64,000 nt of DNA from Corallium rubrum (GCA_964035015.1 OZ035997.1:66368904-66432903), one strand, 5' to 3'. Shown: positions 45,929 to 57,304, counted from the stretch's first letter. The notes: generated from the sequence alone by a model not told the origin. A program made the numbers and translations.

Positions 45929-46065
45929 CTATACCAAATCCTTAGTGCATTTAGATTCACTTGGTTCTTGCTTGCTTAATCTTCGCTTAGCATCCCGACA
46001 TTTTTGGTTGCAAGCCACAACAACTTGCTGGTGGCTTTTGTTAAAACGATCTCCATACTTTATGC
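45929..46065 (-). CDS. Probable last exon of BEN-domain-like gene
   Basis: The minus strand reads [20 protein letters not shown] then [16 protein letters not shown] and stops at TAG 45931-45929. The [10 protein letters not shown] motif suits the final helix of a BEN domain (DNA/protein interaction module). The splice acceptor at its start is not clear; AAAG near 46062 is one option, and its phase with the exon at 49288 is unresolved. Confidence 0.42.
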
Positions 46066-46104
46066 AGAGTACATCGGAGTACAATAATTATATATCTGTA
46101 ATAT

Positions 46105-46265
46105 ATATCTGTCTTATATATCTCATATCTATCTCATATCTACCTACCTACCTACCTACCTCCCTACCTCCCTCCCTCCCTACCTACCTCCCTACCTCCC
46201 TACCTCCCTACCTCCCTACCTCCCTACCTCCCTACCGCCCTCCCTCCCTATCTATCTATCTACCT
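46105..46265. repeat. (CTAC/CTCC)n tetranucleotide tract
   Basis: About 150 bp of CCTA and CCTC tetramers adjoining the (AT)n tract. Confidence 0.9.
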
Positions 46266-46266
46266 A

Positions 46267-46422
<156 letters not shown>

Positions 46423-46443
46423 CAACAAAGACAAATAGTTTTG

Positions 46444-46496
46444 CTGTCACTACTCTGAGTTTCACGCACTTCGGCGATCGTCAGGCAACTGACAGA
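46444..46496 (-). ncRNA. Hammerhead motif in left Penelope arm
   Basis: Mirror copy of the motif at 48570-48620: on the minus strand CTGACGA, a short stem II, GAAA, then ACU-CAG-AGU and A. Confidence 0.6.
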
Positions 46497-46536
46497 TTAT
46501 GTTTAATTATTCATGTATATACATTTACAAGGGGTT

Positions 46537-47022
46537 TTAAGTTACATGGCGGCATTTAGAAAATAGTTCCGAGCGTTTGTTTAGAATGTTCTTCTTCCGG
46601 CCTTTTAAGATCAGGAGTTTCTCTTCTAGGCATAAGCGACATCTTCTTGAGCTTGCTTGGGTTTGTTTAATGATTCCCCATTTGATGGTAAATTCTCTCT
46701 TGTTGTCTCTCAATCGCCAGACGTGTTTGGATAGCTCGGTTTCGTTTTGGTATCGTCGGTTGTTTAGTGATTTACAGTGGTTCCTGTACCGTGTTTTAAA
46801 GGCGTTTGCTGTTACTCCTATGTATGTTCTCGTCTCGTCGTTGTCTGTAGTTGTTACATCGGCTTTGTAAATAACGTTCGTTTGTAGGCATTTGCCTTGC
46901 ATAGGGCATCTTTCACTACGTCTGCAGTTGCAGTTTCGTGTGCAGTTCGTGTTTGTCGTTTCAGTTCTTTGATCGTGTCGTTTTAGTATTGTTTTGTTGT
47001 GCCTTGAGATGAAAGATTTCAT
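46537..47022 (-). pseudogene. Penelope GIY-YIG endonuclease, left arm
   Basis: A 161-codon frame from ATG 47022. It reads SFISRHNKTILKR, a Cys-rich CTRNCNCRRSERCPMQGKC zinc-like motif, VIYKADVT, RTYIGVTANAFKTRYRNH (GIY-YIG core with Y-I-G and R..H) and CRLCLEEKLLIL with the catalytic-type Glu. The linker upstream (RKPNDEPLYINSSSNHPP, NVLWYNPPYSKNV) is readable only across frame changes. GIY-YIG endonucleases make the nick used by Penelope retroelements. The frame is intact as far as it goes but lacks the RT. Confidence 0.85.
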
Positions 47023-47642
47023 GTTCTCGCTGCAGCTGTAGCTTACTCGTACAGTGTGTCTGTTAAATAATTTGTGCAGTTTGTTTGTAGTGGGGAAGTG
47101 TTTGTCGATTAGTTGTAGAAATGTGTGTGCAATGTTAGTCGTTACGTTCTTACTGTAAGGGGGGTTGTACCATAGTACGTTCCGTGTTCTGTTGCGTCGT
47201 GGGTCATCGTTGGTGTTCTGTGTTTGGTAGCTAAGTCGTGCGTTGAAGTTGCTTTTTTTAAGGCGTCGTTGTATTCCTGTGCTGCTATGTCAAACGTTTG
47301 TTTGTCGCAAGATAGCGTGTTGATTCGTTTGTTAATCGAGTGGGGGAGTTCCCGTAGGATAGGCGGTGGGTGGTTGGAGGAGCTGTTAATGTAAAGCGGT
47401 TCGTCATTTGGTTTTCTGTATGGTTTGTAAGTGCCGTTAGTGAGGTCGAGTGTTACGTCAAGGAAGTTAGTGCGTGTTTGGTTAGTTAGTGCAGTAATAC
47501 TTAGTCCGAGTTCGTTGAATGTGCGTGAGAGGTCTTTTCTTGCTTCAACGAACTCGGACTAAGTATTACTGCACTAACTAACCAAACACGCACTAACTTC
47601 CTTGACGTAACACTCGACCTCACTAACGGCACTTACAAACCA

Positions 47643-48527
47643 TACAGAAAACCAAATGACGAACCGCTTTACATTAACAGCTCCTCCAACCACCCACCGC
47701 CTATCCTACGGGAACTCCCCCACTCGATTAACAAACGAATCAACACGCTATCTTGCGACAAACAAACGTTTGACATAGCAGCACAGGAATACAACGACGC
47801 CTTAAAAAAAAGCAACTTCAACGCACGACTTAGCTACCAAACACAGAACACCAACGATGACCCACGACGCAACAGAACACGGAACGTACTATGGTACAAC
47901 CCCCCTTACAGTAAGAACGTAACGACTAACATTGCACACACATTTCTACAACTAATCGACAAACACTTCCCCACTACAAACAAACTGCACAAATTATTTA
48001 ACAGACACACTGTACGAGTAAGCTACAGCTGCAGCGAGAACATGAAATCTTTCATCTCAAGGCACAACAAAACAATACTAAAACGACACGATCAAAGAAC
48101 TGAAACGACAAACACGAACTGCACACGAAACTGCAACTGCAGACGTACTGAAAGATGCCCTATGCAAGGCAAATGCCTACAAACGAACGTTATTTACAAA
48201 GCCGATGTAACAACTACAGACAACGACGAGACGAGAACATACATAGGAGTAACAGCAAACGCCTTTAAAACACGGTACAGGAACCACTGTAAATCACTAA
48301 ACAACCGACGATACCAAAACGAAACCGAGCTATCCAAACACGTCTGGCGATTGAGAGACAACAAGAGAGAATTTACCATCAAATGGGGAATCATTAAACA
48401 AACCCAAGCAAGCTCAAGAAGATGTCGCTTATGCCTAGAAGAGAAACTCCTGATCTTAAAAGGCCGGAAGAAGAACATTCTAAACAAACGCTCGGAACTA
48501 TTTTCTAAATGCCGCCATGTAACTTAA
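47643..48527 (+). pseudogene. Penelope linker and GIY-YIG endonuclease, right arm
   Basis: In this arm one frame stays open from about 47643 to 48527, covering the linker (ILRELPHSINKRI, RTRNVLWYNPPYSKNV, IDKHFPTTNKLHKLFNRHT) and the endonuclease (ATG 48042; CPMQGKC, YIGVTANAFKTR, CRLCLEEK). A missing C near 47640 breaks the link to the preceding FLDVTLDLTNGTYK segment. Only a Thr replaces a Ser relative to the left arm in the last 161 codons. Confidence 0.85.
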
Positions 48528-48569
48528 AACCCCTTGTAAATGTATATACATGAATAATTAAACATAATC

Positions 48570-48620
48570 TGTCAGTTGCCTGACGATCGCCGAAGTGCGT
48601 GAAACTCAGAGTAGTGACAG
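48570..48620 (+). ncRNA. Hammerhead ribozyme motif of the Penelope element, right arm
   Basis: Core CTGACGA at 48580-48586 and GAAA at 48601-48604 enclose a stem II CGC/GCG with a U-U at its base. A minimal stem III follows, ACU (48604-48606), loop CAG, AGU (48610-48612), then A48613 as H17. Stem I pairs TGTCAGTTGC (48570-48579) with GTGACAG (48614-48620), with wobbles and one mismatch. Short stem III hammerheads of this form are known from Penelope-like elements. It sits about 45 bp after the endonuclease stop. Confidence 0.68.
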
Positions 48621-48721
48621 CAAAACTATTTGTCTTTGTTGATTTATTCTCGCTCTACTAGCAATAGTATCGAGCGCTCTTTTAGTTTTATGTCATCACC
48701 GTACCATCCGCGGTTATAATT

Positions 48722-48723
48722 AT

Positions 48724-48791
<68 letters not shown>

Positions 48792-48800
48792 TATATATAC
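48722..48800. repeat. (AT)n microsatellite
   Basis: About 75 bp of AT dinucleotides with one interruption. Confidence 0.95.
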
Positions 48801-48879
48801 TAAAGCAAGTTTGTAACATGGATGTTACAAAGCTGGCGGATGGTTCAAGAGTGCTCGATACCATGAAAGGTAGAGCGTA

Positions 48880-49265
<386 letters not shown>

Positions 49266-49287
49266 ATGCACACACATGCATACATAC

Positions 49288-49465
49288 CAAATAGCTTGTT
49301 CGTTTTCTCAAAATCCAAAAGGGTTCTCTTGGATTTTTTTGACAGCTCCAAAGTTCCTTCCGCCAGTTCTTCAGTGCTGAATAGCATTGGCAGTAGCTTC
49401 AGCGCACATTTCACTGGATCCTTCGGGGTTGTAGCAATATTTAATAGGTTTACACCATTGTACAT
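49288..49465 (-). CDS. BEN-domain exon
   Basis: A 178-bp minus-strand exon with acceptor GTTTTAG and donor GTATGT (49287-49282). It reads [20 protein letters not shown], then [18 protein letters not shown] and NKLF. This is the N-terminal half of a BEN domain (hydrophobic LL..LFS..EL, then a basic segment, then LD..K). It starts in phase 0, matching the exon at 50432. BEN domains occur in chromatin and transcription factors. Confidence 0.6.
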
Positions 49466-49877
49466 CTAAAACAAAGACAAAACTAATTGCTATTAATGTA
49501 AACAACAGGCAATTCCATGCATATTCTCGTAACTTCAACTGACAATTTAGTATAAACAAGATGCCTGGTCAGGCATTCACTCCGGCTACTGCACAATCGC
49601 AGTGAGTAGCTGGTGGTGTTTTGGATAAAAGGTACTGAAATTGTTATGAAAGTTGCAATCACACACATGGTGTAGTCAGGGGGCAAGGAGCAACCCCGGT
49701 CTCTATTGCAACTTGAAATCCATCATCCATGGAGAAACTTGTAGGGGGTACACTTGTTTTAAGGCAAAGTGAGTAGACTACATGTAGTAATGTTTTAATT
49801 TTCAGGAGGAGCATGCCCCCCCACCCCTTTAGGAACTCGAGGTTCTTGCCCCCACCCTGGCTGTCTGTTATTACAAG

Positions 49878-50028
49878 TAATAACATGACTTGAGGGAAAT
49901 TAGCGATTAAATTGCGCGCCGCCGAGGGAAGATTTGTGAAAGTCCAAGGGCGAAGCCCGAGGACTTTTACAAATCTTCCCGAGGTGAAGGGCAATTTAAT
50001 CGCTAATTTCCCGACAAGTTATGTTATC
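49878..50028. repeat. Hairpin MITE
   Basis: Arms ATTAGCGATTAAATTGC and GCAATTTAATCGCTAAT, with inner GAAGATTTGTGAAAGTCC / GGACTTTTACAAATCTTC, make a hairpin of about 150 bp in an intron of the BEN-like gene. Confidence 0.8.
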
Positions 50029-50152
50029 AGTTTGTAATATTATGATTGCCGAGGAAAACTTTGAGAATCTTACCGCCAGGAAATTTACATGGTTGAACAG
50101 AGAAGTTGCATCCAATTTTCTCGTGCATGTTGATGATGGAAAATATATGCAA

Positions 50153-50256
50153 GCGGGCAATTTACTAAATCGCCCACTCGACCGGGCGATTTAGTCTAAA
50201 TCACCCGCTCGACCAAATCGCCCGGTTGAGTGGGCGATTTAGTAAATTGCCCACGC
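50153..50256. repeat. Palindromic hairpin of CGCCC-GGGCG words
   Basis: GGGCAATTTACTAAATCGCC on the left is the complement of GGCGATTTAGTAAATTGCCC on the right, with nested AAATCGCCC/GGGCGATTT words between. Confidence 0.85.
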
Positions 50257-50431
50257 AGAGAGAATTTAGAGATTTTAATGCCCGCTCGGAACAATAGAAT
50301 CCGAGGTGATCATGGTATTACTCTATTAAAGTCTAAACGCATCGGTCACAGACAAAAATCAAAACACAATCTAATTCTCCGATAAAATAGAAAACGCAAT
50401 TCGCAAATTAAATGATTTAATATGTACTTAC

Positions 50432-50494
50432 AATTGTGGTAATAGTCTCTGGTGCATAGCTTGGCAAACTTTGTATTTGTCTTTCAGGTACAAC
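50432..50494 (-). CDS. Small exon of the BEN-like gene
   Basis: 63 bp (21 codons) with acceptor GTTAATTAG and donor GTAAGT (50431-50426), reading VVPERQIQSLPSYAPETITT. Phase 0 at both ends matches the following exon. It has no domain; it is the linker before the BEN domain. Confidence 0.5.
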
Positions 50495-51145
50495 CTAATT
50501 AACCAAAAGATTATATTATAAGCAGATCTCTGGAGCTAGACTATCACCTGTTGTTCCATAAAACCAGAATCTGTCCAGCAAAGTATTTTTGCTATTTCTT
50601 GCCAAGGTTCGAGGCTATTTAGGCGGTATTGTTGGGTTAAAATAAATTAATTCGGGGTAGAAGTGCATGCGCTATATCAAACAACTGTAAAAAAATAATC
50701 CAAACGTACTTCTCATCAGTTTACCTGTACTTGGACTAAACGGCTCATTCTTTACTCCAAATTACGGTAAGTTTCGAGTTTTTTGAATAGCGAGAGCTAT
50801 AGTATTAACTCACTGCGCAAAAGAAGACGCTTATATCAATTCTGCAGTGAAACTGGCAACAAAGCGGACACAGAATTTGGGCATGTAAAACGCAAAGCGC
50901 GTGCGCTACAGTAGAAATCAATTATAGTTCTGATTTTACCTAAATAGCGTTAATAATGCGGTATGTAGCTAAACTTTTAAGGCGAAAGACTTTGACGAAT
51001 GTATCCATTAGATCTACCAAGACTTTTCAAGACTTTTCTTCAAGACATTTCTAGGCAATCGCGGCACAAATGTCTAATGTCTCTAATAGCTCCAACTAGC
51101 ACGTATCAGGTGACCCCTAAATACTTTAAATTATTTGCTTTGTGG

Positions 51146-51308
51146 TAATACCATGTTTTCGAGTGCAATTTGGAAAAAAATGTGCACGAGTGAGTTTTTC
51201 AAAGACTATCAAAATTGCACGAGTCCGAAGGACAAGTGCTATTTGAGGTCTTTGAAAAACTCACAAGTGCGTGTTTTTTCAAATTGCACAAGAAATCATG
51301 CTATTACT
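51146..51308. repeat. Hairpin MITE
   Basis: GTAATACCATGTTTTCGAGTG on the left and an inverted partner ending CATGCTATTAC on the right, with inner GTGAGTTTTTCAAAGA / TCTTTGAAAAACTCAC. Confidence 0.8.
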
Positions 51309-51577
51309 TATTAATAATATGCATGAAAAAATTTAACATGAAGAGAATCTTTCCAATAAAATGCTTTGTGCAAATAACATACATAATTTAACAGGAAGAG
51401 CTTTTTTTTTAGTCAAAAATGATTTTTTGTACAAATTTTAAAAAATGAAAAAATTGCACTGTATTTCCTTTTTTCTGCACTGTATTTCCTCAAAACTGCA
51501 CTGCTCTCAGCCAATCAGAATTAAGAAATCTTTTCATGTATATTATTATACTCATAATTGTGGATTGAAGTTGACTA

Positions 51578-51830
51578 CAGTCAGTGACAAAGGTGTTGGG
51601 ACACTTCAACTTAAAAAGCAACATTTTCCAGTTTTTGTTCCCCCGGCCCCCCTGTTCAATGTTGGTGACTATTTGAGCGCTAACTTTCACGTTCACGGCG
51701 TCCCTTATTTCCAAGTCAACATTGTAAAGGGAGGGGGAGGGAGGGATAAACTCTATCACAAGAAAAAATGTAAAATGTATTAAGTTAACCTACAAACAAA
51801 AAGTGTCCCAAGGTATTTTGTCACTGATTG
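51578..51830. mobile_element. MITE with CAGTCAGTGACAAA termini, copy 1
   Basis: Ends CAGTCAGTGACAAA and the inverted TTTTGTCACTGATTG. It is followed 1.4 kb downstream by a second direct copy of close sequence (53203-53463). The terminal sequence resembles Tc1-type ends. Confidence 0.7.
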
Positions 51831-51839
51831 TCTAAAAAC

Positions 51840-53200
51840 CATTCTATGTTATATTGGTCGAACAATGCTGTTACGACTACTGAACACCGTCTTCTAAGGC
51901 GAAAATGGAAAGTAATCTTACAGTAGGCTTACAACGCTGCTTATGAGTAACATCGGCAAGGCAACATGAGATTTAGAGTCAAAATGGCCACATGTGGTGC
52001 GACTGATTTCCCAACGGTTCCCACAACGGTTCCCACTACGATTTCCACTAAAAAAACACGTTATACAACGACGATTGTTGACTAAAATGACATTTTCTAT
52101 ACCCCAGCTTTGTTGTATGATCGTTCTCAATATGGGAATGATGAAGTTTTACAATTGGCGCTTTTAAAATACGTTTTTCACAACGATTCCCGCTAAACAT
52201 CTACAAGTAACTTGCTTGATAATTATATCGGCTTTTATACTGCGGAAGTGGGGACCGTGTGTGCTTTACCTGTAAATACCTTCATTTTGTTAGTCTAATT
52301 CTAGTTAAGAGATTCAATAGAGAAGTATACAATGCAACTAGCACTTGCAATCAGCTGCACTGTCATTTTTTTGTAAAAGAAGCTTGAATTGACGAAATAA
52401 ATTCAACAGTGTTAAGTGGGAACCGTAGTGGAAACCGCTGGGAACCGTTGTGAGCACCGTGACATTTGTCATCACAAACGTTGTTTAAGGTTAAATTTTA
52501 TATAAGTTGCCACAAATCTTTCGCGTTTTATCTCAGTGTATATTGGTAGTACCGTACTTATTACGATTGGTAATAAAACCCGAAACAATTTTTAATAAGT
52601 TTGTCAATTACTTGTCTGCTATGAACGTCTATAAACGTTTAGAATTTCCTACTTTTTAACCGAATATCATTTCTTCAATATAGGTTTCTTGTGATTAAAT
52701 TAAGCATCGCGCATATTATACAGTACATGTTAGAAGAATAAAATACTTGCTACCTATAATAGCTTTATCGCTAACACGCGCAGAATGCCAGGAAAGTGTT
52801 CGCAGCTGATTAACATAAACATGCTTAAATTCCTACTTGACGCGACGCCGTTAATTGAAATAAATTATTGCACAAGTTTTACTCTACACATGCTAAAAGA
52901 AACGCGCAATTGTTTCGTTGTTAGTGTATGTAAACTTTGCTTGGGATAAATGGAGATTTTTCATTTGCATTGGTGATGGCGCACTTACTTAAATTAAAAT
53001 ATGTTTGGAAAAATACAAGAAAAGATGCCTTGACGAATATATTGACTTTTAAAGAACCAAAACCGATCATTTAATGGCTTGAAAGTTCTCTTAATAATTC
53101 TCTGAACAATTATTTGTAAACATTGCCGTCAAATTTTACTATTTTTAAAATAAAAGTCTACTAGATAACCGCTTTTCTATAAACTAAAACGGCTTCCGCA
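51840..53200. other. Interval between the two MITE copies
   Basis: Contains an imperfect inverted pair: AACGGTTCCCACTACGATTT (about 52024) and GGGAACCGTAGTGGAAACC (about 52420). No gene was recognised. It is intronic to the BEN-like gene on the minus strand. Confidence 0.4.
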
Positions 53201-53202
53201 GA

Positions 53203-53463
53203 CAATCAGTTACAAAAGTGTTGGGACACTTCGACTTAAAAAGCAACATTTTCCGTTTTATGTTCGCCAGCCCCCCCCCCCCCCCCTGTTCAATGTTGGT
53301 GACTATTTAAGCGCTAACTTTCACGTTCACGGCGTCCTTATTTCCAAGTCAACATTGTAAAGGGAGGGAGAGGGAGGGATAAACTCTATCACGAGAAAAA
53401 ATGTAAAATGTATTAAGTTAACCTACAAACACGATGTGTCCCAAGGTATTTTGTCACTGATTG
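53203..53463. mobile_element. MITE, copy 2
   Basis: Same family and orientation as 51578-51830 (shared TTGGGACACTTC, AACATTTTCC, GTTGGTGACTATTT and GGCGTCC words), with a longer poly-C. It ends about 20 bp from the exon at 53484. Confidence 0.75.
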
Positions 53464-53483
53464 TAGCCTGTACAATATCTCAC

Positions 53484-53785
53484 CATCGCCTGATGGAATT
53501 CTGGGACTACATGTACTTTCAATGCCTGATGGCATTCCGGGACTACATGTACTTTCGGGTGTTGAAGGAACACTTGGACTTGTTGAAAAGTGATATGTTT
53601 GACCTTGTGTTGTTTGAATAGATTGATGCAATTCTTTGACCATTTGCTTCAACTCCGCAACCTCTTTGGTTATATTATGTAGTATAGCCATTTCTTCAGA
53701 ATTGTTTCTTGTTGACTTCTCATTGGAGATTGCTATCAAACGAGTCGGTGTTAGCTGAGTCAACTCGTCTGGCGTAAATCGGCCC
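53484..53785 (-). CDS. BEN-like gene exon with coiled coil and Ser/Pro linker
   Basis: Acceptor TTTACTTAG precedes 53785 and a GTGAGA donor follows 53484. It reads FTPDELTQLTPTRLIAIS, then a short coiled coil (MAILHNITKEVAELKQMVKE) and a Ser/Pro/Thr linker (TSPSVPSTPESTCSPG). The coiled coil plus Pro-rich linker before a BEN domain is usual in this class. The phase with the exon at 53857 does not match simply, so a small exon or a lesion may lie between. Confidence 0.5.
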
Positions 53786-53856
53786 CTAAGTAAAGACTAA
53801 AGTTCACTGTCCTGTGCTCACATTATTAGATACCTGGAAAAATAGAAGTGACTTAC

Positions 53857-54024
53857 CTTGACTCACAAGTTTACCCGTGTATATCTTTTTTCCATGTCTT
53901 ACACACATAGGGCCGCCAGTTGTCAATTCTTTCAGATGTCCCTTTACAAAGTCTTGCGATACAATATTGTATCTATTTTCGGTTTCAAAAAATATAAAGA
54001 ACCACTCCTTTTCACCTTCTGCTT
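53857..54024 (-). CDS. BEN-like gene exon 2, chromo/Tudor-like N-terminal segment
   Basis: Acceptor TATATACAG precedes 54024 and donor GTAAGT follows at 53856. It reads AEGEKEWFFIFFETENRYNI, then a segment with GGPMCVRHGKKIYTGKLVSQ, a small beta-rich module common at the start of BEN-containing proteins (V-x-G/K-K-I-Y-x-G-K/T-V-x-x-G). It joins exon 1 in phase 1 exactly. Confidence 0.55.
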
Positions 54025-54256
54025 CTGTATATAAAAAATAAAACAACGTTTTAACCCTTTCGCGCCTATATCGTTTCTTTTGTAACGATGCAGCCTTTAG
54101 TAGTTTACTCGGCAAACACCAGACTATTTTACTTGTCAAGGGGAGAATATCTGGCGCAAGGGGTTAAAGAAATGTTATAGTAGTCTCTTACTCTTATTTC
54201 ACGTATTGGGTCTGAATCATATTTTAGTTATGAAAAATAGCAAAATACAAACTTAC

Positions 54257-54293
54257 CTATCCTTGTTTGCTTCTCGACTTGTCTTGCCGTCAT
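54257..54293 (-). CDS. BEN-like gene exon 1 with start codon
   Basis: ATG at 54293-54291, MTARQVEKQTRI, and donor GTAAGT at 54256. The split codon (G + AA) continues into exon 2 in frame. The start is chosen because no upstream ATG is in frame and the splice phase fits. Confidence 0.5.
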
Positions 54294-54640
54294 TTTTGGA
54301 TTGTATAGAATTTAGGAAGCAAAGTTTTTCGGGAAGCTACAAACACAGCGTATATATAGTGATTAGCGCTGAATGTAACTAGCCGTCGAACACCAAGGAT
54401 AAGAGCAACTCTCAAACGCTTCGAAAGCAATGAGCGCACCTTGCACATCGTTCCGGAAATATGGTGTGAATCACCACGAAAAAATGTGCCACGTTTCACA
54501 AGTTGAACACCACACAGTGTGACAAGAGTCTTGTCACAAGACTTCGCATGGCTAGCAAATTTTAAAGGTAGGGTTCTGGCATCAAGCAGCTGAGTAAAAT
54601 ACTAAGGAAGAATAGTGTTTAAAGGGTTAAGGACAAAATA

Positions 54641-54682
54641 CTGACGTTTTGGACGGAGCCCTTTATCTGAGTAAACGTCAAA
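54641..54682 (-). ncRNA. Decayed hammerhead-like remnant
   Basis: The minus strand reads GACGTTTACTCAGATAAAGG then GCTCCGTCCAAAACGTCAG. The layout (stem III GACGT/ACGTC, a stem II GGG..CC hairpin) is that of a hammerhead, but the core CTGATGA is CAGATAA and GAAA is AAAA, so it should be inactive. Confidence 0.4.
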
Positions 54683-54763
54683 CATTTTCTCTGCGGATAC
54701 GAGATAGATAGATAGATAAATTTTATTTAGACACGCTAACTTCATCAACTGTCAAGTTGGTTT

Positions 54764-54764
<1 letters not shown>

Positions 54765-54821
<57 letters not shown>
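54765..54821. repeat. (AT)n microsatellite
   Basis: About 55 bp of AT dinucleotides followed by CATACATACATA. Confidence 0.95.
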
Positions 54822-54824
<3 letters not shown>

Positions 54825-54978
54825 CATACATAATTATAGTAACAAACAAGATAAGAAAGTTAAGAATACATAACTAATATAGGACTTACATTCAAATATA
54901 TACACTATACTCTTTACTACAAAATTATTTAAAAAAATATGTGCAATTGATGAACCAGGCCGAAAATGTAGGCGTAAT

Positions 54979-55246
54979 GAGAAAATCAAAATCCAGCAAA
55001 ACACACGTCGTAAAGACATTTTCAATAATACTTTAATAAAAGATTTAATGTTTCGTTGCTACACGCAACATCATCAGAGAATGAATGATAAATAACATAA
55101 CTAGCGTAGCTTACTTGCCACTCTTGTGCTTATCATTCATTCTCTGATCATGTCGCATGCAGCAACGAAACGTTAAATCTTTTAATAAATTATTATTGAA
55201 AATGTCTTTACTTCGTGTTTTTTTGCTGGGTCTTGATTTTCTTATT
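54979..55246. mobile_element. Hairpin element with two inverted hammerhead-like cores
   Basis: Outer arms AAAATCAAAATCCAGCAAAA and the complement ending at 55246 form a 268-bp inverted repeat. The left arm on the minus strand has CTGATGA, a GTTGC/GCAAC stem and GAAAC. The right arm on the plus strand has CTGATCA in the same place, followed by GTCGC..GCAAC-GAAACG. So one core is intact in CTGATGA and GAAA and the other has one core change. Confidence 0.65.
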
Positions 55247-55249
55247 GCC

Positions 55250-55940
55250 CTAGTACACAATATAGAAACTTCAGCACAATCCAGCGTAAGAGTGTTCTCC
55301 GGTGTGTCAAAGCAGACCTAATTGTAATTTGTTAAGCGCTTGCGGTCATACCATACTGACAGGTAATTATCATTAGCCCATATAGCGGCCTGATATGTGG
55401 AAAATTGTGATATGCTTTGTTTTTTCACGATGACATATTAATAAATCCGGACTCGGACTCAATTTAATTCGTAAATCTTTAACAAGAAATAGTAAAATAT
55501 AAAATAATAAACTTTGAAAAGAAACGGTTTCTTGGCGTGAACATGTCAGAAGTCTTGTCTGTATATGCCGATTTATTTTGCTATTATGTGCTGCACATAT
55601 ATAAAGAAGCGCAAAACAGAAATAAATATTACTTTAATGTATCTTATTGCGCATTTCTCGAAAAATGGGGATATCCAAACTCCAACGCTAGTTTGGTCTT
55701 GTTGGCTTTTGGCCTTGCTGTGCCTGGAAGTGATTTAATCACATTATCTCTTGCCTTGGAAGGCTATATGGTAGTCTCACCGTCTCATATTATGCTCTCA
55801 TAACAAAAGGGTGTGCGCGATGTCTCGCTTGTAGAACCATATGCAGACTGCTACTAATCCTGTGCTGAAATGCGGTTCAGGGAAGTTTTGTCATTCGTAA
55901 TATGTCATATTTTATCCTGATTAAAGTTTGCGGCCGGTTA
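55250..55940. other. Gene-poor interval
   Basis: A short plus-strand frame at about 55543-55803 (MSEVLSVYADLFCYYVLHI) has no recognised family; I do not support it as a gene. Confidence 0.35.
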
Positions 55941-55941
55941 A

Positions 55942-56226
55942 CCTTCATGTCTCGAGTTCTAAAAACATAAGCGACAGAGTAGGCAACTAGCACATTCACA
56001 CAGCGTAGTTCTGGATCACACATATACTTCTTATAAGAATACATAAATTATACAAATATTATTACTTTGTCTCCCAATAGTCTTACTTTGGAGGGTGTGG
56101 TATGGTTGGAAAAGGGTTTTGCTGAGCGACGAGCTAGGTGGAGTAATTGCCTCGAAGGTGAGCTGATACAGACTAAGTCCTACAGGGAGCCAAGCAATTC
56201 TTTTTAGCCGAGAATCACCCTCTCCA
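55942..56226 (+). repeat. Direct repeat, left copy
   Basis: Starts TTAACCTTCATGTCTCGAGT and matches 62415-62643 in the same orientation. The left copy has about 58 extra bases (about 56122-56179) before CCTACAGGGAGCC. With the right copy it brackets the whole palindromic cassette. Confidence 0.88.
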
Positions 56227-56844
56227 AGACCGGGACTACAATCACACTGACAGGGTGGAGAAAATAACAAAATTCAAATGTACTTACCATAACGAGATGT
56301 ATACCAGCCTTACCCAAAATATAGACTAACCGGATGGACCAATCTGAATGAAAGCAAGTTCGCTAAGCAGCTAAACACCAAAGCTTAGAATGTTCGATAT
56401 CGGTGGCCTAAGAAAAAGAAAAGGAAAGCCCCTTCTCTGCGCAAGGGAGGTGTTAGCACCTGCTCTGCCACACACCTGCCGGAAGCAACAATTGGAACAA
56501 CAAGTAATTAGATAAAATCACCTGGCTGTTATCCAGGGAGCAGTTAAGATTATAAGCAACAGTAAAAACAAGGAAATTACTATTATTAACACCGAGAAAC
56601 ACCAAGCCCAGACAAATTAGCACACCACGAACAAACACCTAAGCTGCGGCGGCATTGCATAACAACACACAAAATAAATATATCACCTGTCAGTTATCCA
56701 GGGAGCGGTTAAAGGAATAAGCTAGGAATTAATGTACAATCCCGAATACATAAGACAGGTTAACACCTGACACACAGCGGACACAGCATGCAGCGGGCGT
56801 GATATGAAACACACCGGAGCGACAGCTGAGCGTAAGTGCGGACA

Positions 56845-57060
56845 GCTGATGCGACAGCTGAAATAACATGACACACAACAGGTGCGGCGGCTGAAATAAC
56901 AAGACACACAATAGGTGCGGCGCTGAAATAACATGACACACAATAGGTGCGGCGGCTGAAATAACAAGACACACAATAAGGTGCGGCGGCTGATATAACA
57001 TGACATACAGCAGGTGCGGTGACTGAAACAACACGACACCCAGCAGATGCGGCAGCAAGC
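56845..57060. repeat. About 33-bp minisatellite
   Basis: Imperfect copies of GGTGCGGCGGCTGAAATAAC followed by A(T/A)GACACACAATA lie between the left direct repeat and the palindrome. They keep minus frames open without being coding. Confidence 0.8.
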
Positions 57061-57296
57061 TAAGTGCGGCGACTGTATTAACCAGGAAAACAAACACAGC
57101 AAATGTGGCAGATGAAAGCAAGTGCGGTGGCTCAAAAAGGAACGTACGACAGTAGATAACCCCTCCCCCACAATCACCGTAACAAAGGGATGCCACCTCA
57201 TTAATATTCAGAGTGACTCACGCATCATGACTCACGCATGACTCACGCCTGTGACATGATTGGGCAAGATTGGTATAATTATAGTTTTCAAGAAGC

Positions 57297-57304
57297 TATA
57301 TAAG
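57297..57304 (+). promoter_or_regulatory. TATA box for left gene a
   Basis: TATATAAG lies 65 bp upstream of the ATG at 57362. The same box is kept in the right arm (61885-61892, minus). The spacing suits initiation near 57327. Confidence 0.55.

Noticed and set aside
46577-46870. Plus-strand frame over the left Penelope arm (and its mirror at 48194-48487)
   Set aside because: Antisense of the GIY-YIG endonuclease.
55537-55803. 88-residue frame
   Set aside because: No recognised family and no upstream or downstream gene structure.
56722-57201. 155-159-residue Cys/His-rich minus frames
   Set aside because: They come from the 33-bp minisatellite; two frames are open over the same stretch with similar repeats.
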